Source of the DNA: Hofstenia miamia
Taxonomy: Eukaryota > Xenacoelomorpha > Acoela
Length of the DNA stretch: 64,000 nt
Direction: 5' to 3'
Assembly (NCBI GenBank): GCA_004352715.1
Contig: SCFE01000039.1
Span: forward strand, 368,796-432,795
This document shows, in pieces, positions 58,748 through 64,000 of the stretch (position 1 is the stretch's first letter; every line of letters starts with the position of its first letter). Under the pieces are notes generated by a model that worked only from the letters and a program-made list of their open reading frames with translations, searched no databases and was not told where the DNA came from. Both the position numbers and the translations under genes were made by a program.

Positions 58748-61700
58748 ATTATTTTTTTTTATCGTAAATATTTAATGACCTTGCATATTTATCATAATAA
58801 AGACAGAATAAATTGTGATTACTTTCTATTGGTTGACATGTAAGATATATAAGTACATAATTTAATGCACTTTGCATCCTATAGATTTTTAAAGTACGCT
58901 ACAAGTTTGATTTAGAGCAAATTTTCCTCATAATGAGACTTCAATTGGCAAAAGTGTTGCTAATTCAACTGAAAAATCTTCCCATTGAAGCTACTTTTAA
59001 GAAATCCTTAATTAATTTTTCTCCTTCCATTAAGAAATAATGTAAGAATTATAATGGTTCAGAAATACAAATATATTTTTTTAATATTTTTTAGTCTATC
59101 AAAACAACAAAACAATTTTATCCGAAAAATAATTGTTAAATATCCGTCAGCAATATTTATTGGAATATCGGTAAACCTTCGTGGTAATTATGTTCAAAAG
59201 CAGGGACAGATACACAGGGGCTGAAGGGGACCCAGCCCATCTCTAAAATAAGAACAATGGTGCAATAATAATTACAAACGTACTTTCCTTAGTACTGTCA
59301 AATGGAGTGAATAGGAACAATGAACGTGTTTTAATAAATTGCAAAGTTGTATAATAAATGTATAATGACAGTTAGCTTTAAGTATGTGCAGTTAGAAAAT
59401 CACATATCAATCTAATGAAATTACTGATATTTTCTGTTGAAAAAATGAAAATGATGCAGTATCTAGCTATATGTCTGAAGAAAAAATGAAATGAAGCTTG
59501 ATATTCATTATTATTGTAAATCTTCTCAATTCTTCCAAAATTAACACAAATCACCTTTTTAATTGGTAATTTCGCCAGTGATCGGTATTTTCTTGCCACA
59601 ATACTTGGTGTTCATTTTCATCATCACAAGAATATATTTGGCTCTCTTCAATATCTTCTTCAGTCTGATACATTTCTGCTTAGCTGTTCTCTCATTTATT
59701 TTTTATATTAAATATTATTTAATGTTCTTTAAAATATAATTTATAGGGGTGTATGTATTTTCTTTTAGAATTTTATTGAATCTTTTAGTTAGGATTCCTT
59801 TCTTTTCTGTGGGGTATTTTGGTTTTAGCATAGCATTTCTAAAAATTTTACTTTTAAAAAATACTAATGAAATTAATTGAACGAAGCTACGGCTATTCTG
59901 GGACACATAAACATATAGCGATTAATCTATTGGCAAATGAAAAATATAGGAAATTAAGCATATTATGAGTAAAAATAAATAAAATTTTCTCATTCTCTAC
60001 CATTTTATTCATCCCATTTGACGATACTCAATTGGCTTTGTCAAATTTTTGTTACTCAAAAATCTAAAAACAAATTTGTGTGAAATATTGAAACTCAGAA
60101 CAGTTTTTTTAATTTTAGAATTTTTTGATTTTAGAAAGAGTTTTACAATTTGGGTTGGTAAATTTTTTCGAATTTCATCAACATATTATACAAATTGAAG
60201 AGTAAGCACACATTTTAACCAGTGGTGAAAATTTGGTAATATGTTTAAACGTATGCCATTGAAAATACACTAAAAAATGGTCGATTTTATAGTGAATGAT
60301 GCAAAAAAAATCTCCAAAAACACAACATGCTATCATTAAAGCGTAATTTAAAATTTGAAAAAATTGAATAATTCCACAAATTTTTTGTTTCCATTTTTGA
60401 AGTAGTAGATGATGGTGAGTTCCGTGGGTAGTGATGAATTTCAAAAATTAAAATTCAATTCTTTGTGCATTCCCTTGTACCCAATTATGCACTTAGAATT
60501 TTATTCTACAATGAACCACCTCAAATTTTTTTTCTGTATCCGCCTCTGGTACAAGGCACTGTTAATAAGGAAAAATCTAAAAATATTTAATGCATGGTTG
60601 CATAGAAACATAAATATCCAAGTGTATGTCAATAAAAGAACACTTCGAGTTAGGAAAAAATTATGAGTGAAATCATCAAAGCTCAAAAATATCTAAAATT
60701 CCTATAGCATATCGATGCTATTACCTTGGTATTATCACAGGGTAAAGGAAAAAATAATGAAAAGAGGAGAAAGAAGAGAAAAGAACTAATAATAAAGTTG
60801 TTTATTATTCTTTCATTATACGAGTTTATATCAATTAAGCAGCTTGTGTTGTGTAATTAAGTCACCTGTGGTAAAACACAGGTGAACGGAAAATAATGGT
60901 GCCTGTTTTAGTTGCCTGCTCATTTTTTTATAAATATAGAATGTAGAAAACGGAATTAATTGATGCAATCTACACTAAATTGCTTTTTGCATTGAATTAG
61001 GTGTGATTTATTAAAGTAGAAAGCTAAATGTCGAAGCTCTCGAGTAGTAGTCTGAGGTGGACTCTGCGTTGGTAGCCCTCCCAGAGGCTGCTGTTCTTTT
61101 TACAAAACTGAGTTTTAGGTTTGATGAATATATTGGGATTTTTTTATTTCTATTTAGCTTTCCTATCTATCGGTAGTTCTACAAATAACAAATGCATTCA
61201 AATATCTGGATAGCTAAAATGTATGCTAATCCCTTTTAACTTAAATCCAAATATCTAGGCAATAGATCTATTGAATATATGAGGTGGCCACTTCCCTCCT
61301 ATTAATTGTTGTTCTTAAATAACTGTTCAAACCGTTTACCTTGTACTCAAATCGATAATCTACATGTATTCAGGATCATATATCTCTTTCAATCTAAAGA
61401 TATTTATATGCAGGTATTATAAAAAGCTGATTCTGCTCAGTTGCACACTTGCATAGTGGTTAGAATCAACTACTGGTTGTTCCTCATCTGCAAGAACTAG
61501 CTTTGTGTTTTAGCCCTGTACCTCTGTTGAAACTTGTTTAAAGAGTTCTTTTGAATACTAAGATAACAATACAGTTGCAATCAAATTAGAATCACTATCC
61601 ATAAAGCTTTAAGACAATTTTTATCAGATTACTTGGTGTGCCACCCACGAGGATTTAGGATAACACCATAATTAAGTTATGTACTCTGTTGCCAGGATTC

Positions 61701-62599
61701 TACAATAATTGTTGTGTTTTTTAATTTCAAGTCTACAAGACAACAAATAACTTTTGAAGCATGAGTTTCCATAGATATTGGTCTGAATTTATTTCAACAG
61801 GGTTAGCTTAATCTGAATTTGTATGGTTGAAAAACTTAAACTTTTGAAAAGGCATTCATTGAATCCGGACATTGTAAAGTAAAAATTGAGACGGAAATAC
61901 CTGAAGCAAAATTCCTCCAAAAATTTAAATTTTTTACTAAAATTTTAAGCAAATGTTTCCAAGCACATGACAATCCGGTCTATTAAGAGCAGGCATTCTG
62001 TAACTTTGACAAGTTTATGAGACATAAATCCATTATAATCAAACAGATATAAACTTGAGATTAAGATAAGGCATATTGCAGATAATATCGACAAATATTT
62101 GAACATATAACAATTTAACCTGTGGAAATGCATATTAGCCTTCAAGTAATGAATTTAGCAAAAAAATATATTTTAAAATGTCAATTTTGCAGAATCAATA
62201 AACTATTGAAACGGCTTATCAAAGGAACTATCTATATAGCTGTAAATAGGTTGTGGCATGCATGTAGAATATGTTTCTAGCAAATTCAAAAATTTTAAAG
62301 TCGCTTAAAATTCATTTGCTACTTAATTGATTAATAAATTGAAATGGCCTTTATCAATATAAGTCACTTAATATAATTTGATCTTTTCTAAACTTCTGCA
62401 TAATTCGCAACTAAGTGGTTTTCAGCATTAATGCGAATAAAATATTAAAAAAGGATAATTCAGTCATATGAGTCTAAGCATTATATTTGCTAAAAAGCTA
62501 CAATGTTAAAATTAAAAACTAAATATGCATGTATAATATACATGTACAATAATAGTAAATGTGGTCATGTATGTCTATGTATGTGGTGAGCTCAGTGTA
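56424..62599. other. No recognised gene (6.2 kb)
   Basis: The first few hundred bases are the 5' flank of receptor 2; no core promoter element stands out. The rest is AT-rich with a (TA)n tract near 58712-58742 and a perfect 9-bp hairpin at 60862-60885. Open frames up to 88 codons (for example 60178-60444 minus, 60409-60666 plus) overlap on opposite strands and show no motif. Confidence 0.55.
58712..58742. repeat. (TA)n microsatellite
   Basis: About 15 TA units with interrupted TA-rich flanks from 58685. Confidence 0.93.
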
Positions 62600-63592
62600 T
62601 GAAATCGGTAAATGTGTCTAGCATATTTGAATCTCCAAATGTGCTTTGTCGGTATAAAAGTACACTTCTTAAATTTTGTCTACTTTAGTCTCATTTTGTA
62701 AGTCGTTCCAAATATTAGAAGCTGCTTGATGAAAACTAGGATAAAAAGTAGACTGTTGCAACTAAATTTATGCGATTGTGGATTTACTTTTAAGTAATTA
62801 GCAAGAAAAAACATTGATTCTTGGCCATATTTAAATATAATTTAAGCAGTATGAAATTGTACTTGACATTGATGGGAAAATATATGATACTCATCATTAA
62901 GTGCAAAATTAAATGTTTTTATAACCAATTTGATAATAAATAGCGGCTTTTTGTATTAATATTCATAAATAAAATGAACAATAATGTAATTGCGATAAAC
63001 AAAATGCATGCAATAGTGGTTTAAGTATCTTACACCAGAAGCCATTTTTTGTATCTTGTTTAAGAGAAATTTATCAAATTTTAAATCTTCGCCAATATCA
63101 ACACCTAAATATGTGAAATGATCCTTTGGTTTATTGAAATGCTGTTAACCAATAATTTGAGCTTGTTTGTTATTTATTTTACAGAATATAATAAATTACA
63201 TTTTTTCAATATTTATTTTTAATTGATCGGATGAGAAATACCTAGAAAGATTTTCACTATCACTTTGTAAGTTTTTTGTGGTGATAAATGTATCATTGAG
63301 TTTATAAGGGAAGTATTGTCAACACATTGATATATTTCACAATGATTTACATCTTTCATAATGTAATATACATATGTTACAGATAAAATTCGACCTAGTA
63401 CTGTGCCTTGAGGCACTGCTTGATTGGTTGTAATATAAACAGATTTCATATTATTTATTAAAACATGCTGTTTTCTATTTTCTAAAAACTCATTTGTAAC
63501 TTAATTGAATTTGGTTGAAATCCGTAATTTTTAAGTTTAATTACCAAAATTTCAAAATTCATTGAATTAAAAGCTTTGCTTATGAGTAGTAA
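62600..63592 (-). mobile_element. LINE family A fragment, reverse orientation (RT palm to 3' end)
   Basis: The minus strand reads LISKAFNSMNFEIL from about 63588, then AVPQGTVLGRILS, IYQCVDNTSLINS, FTYLGVDIGEDLKF and, further down, KYGQESMFFLANYLKVNPQS. This matches the RT at 1352-1819 block for block (SKAFNSMNFDIL, GVPQGTVLGPIL, IYQYADDTCLIS). The catalytic YADD has become CVDN, so this copy is inactive. The thumb and C-terminus, deleted in the copy at the window start, are still partly readable here, although interrupted by stops. Confidence 0.82.
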
Positions 63593-64000
63593 GGTAATGG
63601 GAGACTCTGTGCCCATGGGACACTTTGAGATTGGACACCTTACCCATGGCTATTTGCCATTTGGGAATGAAATTATTCTATTGGATGCTATCTAATGACG
63701 AAATATTTTTGACAAAGCTAAATTGAGCAAAATAATTTTTTGACAAATTTTTTATTTTTGATTTCTAGGATTTGGGCACAATGATATAATTTATGACAAG
63801 AAAGGTTTTTGACAAAATTTAGTGGAACAAATAAATTTTTAACAATGTATTTTTGTTAATATATGTGGCATAGCTAGCTGACAAATTGGGGATTTACATC
63901 ATGTTTTGTGATAATACTTTGTTGACTAATGATTAATTTCCTTATCCATAAAAAATTCCATGTGTTTCTAATGACCAGTCAATCTATATATATAATTTAA
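63593..64000. other. No recognised gene
   Basis: AT-rich DNA to the right edge of the window; no motif seen. Confidence 0.5.

Overview
The window is AT-rich animal nuclear DNA, most likely from an invertebrate. The evidence is two spliced seven-transmembrane receptor genes with GT-AG introns, several superfamilies of animal transposons, abundant (TA)n microsatellites and runs of N from a draft assembly. I see no operons, tRNA, rRNA or CRISPR arrays. I cannot name the phylum from the sequence alone.

Host genes. The only intact protein genes I can support are two paralogous rhodopsin-class (class A) G-protein-coupled receptors, both on the minus strand and about 36 kb apart. Receptor 1 has exon 1 at 19877-19185 and exon 2 at 15939-15721 (303 residues). 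Receptor 2 has exon 1 at 56423-55731 and exon 2 at 54232-54011 (304 residues). Both have a 231-codon first exon and one phase-0 intron at the start of TM6. The first exons are about 78% identical by hand count, so this is a local gene duplication.

Mobile elements fill much of the rest. 1-2645: a decayed endonuclease-RT LINE entering from outside the window, followed by a second LINE tail, each ending in (ATT)n. 5011-8540: a second LINE with ORF1, endonuclease and RT remnants. 8648-11133: a piggyBac element with both TTAA-flanked ends. 12576-12977: a small terminal-inverted-repeat (TIR) element. 13930-14265: a Tc1-type transposase tail. 21763-23879: a second, different piggyBac. 26533-27165: a foldback element. 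32760-34893: a mariner-like transposase split by a 946-bp inverted-repeat element (33090-34035). 37895-39640: an R2/R4/NeSL-like LINE with a restriction-like endonuclease tail. 43912-45803: an IS630/Tc1-type element with long TIRs. 46560-47751: an unidentified decayed coding stretch. 47752-49326: a hAT transposase of ZMYM1-like type. 51618-52108: a short mariner deletion derivative. 52289-52820 and 62600-63592: LINE 3' fragments. Every transposase or RT seen is broken.

Assembly. Gaps of N lie at 14548-15547, 18635-18663, 30350-30458 and 41018-41072, with single Ns at 654, 26115, 26801, 34929, 52288 and 52821. Several abut (TA)n tracts or duplicated flanks and should be treated as possible assembly artefacts.

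I did not find a convincing new molecular system. The most informative structures are the receptor pair, the nested insertion that interrupts an otherwise continuous transposase frame, the two TIR elements with recognisable target duplications, and the unidentified decayed coding stretch next to the hAT end.
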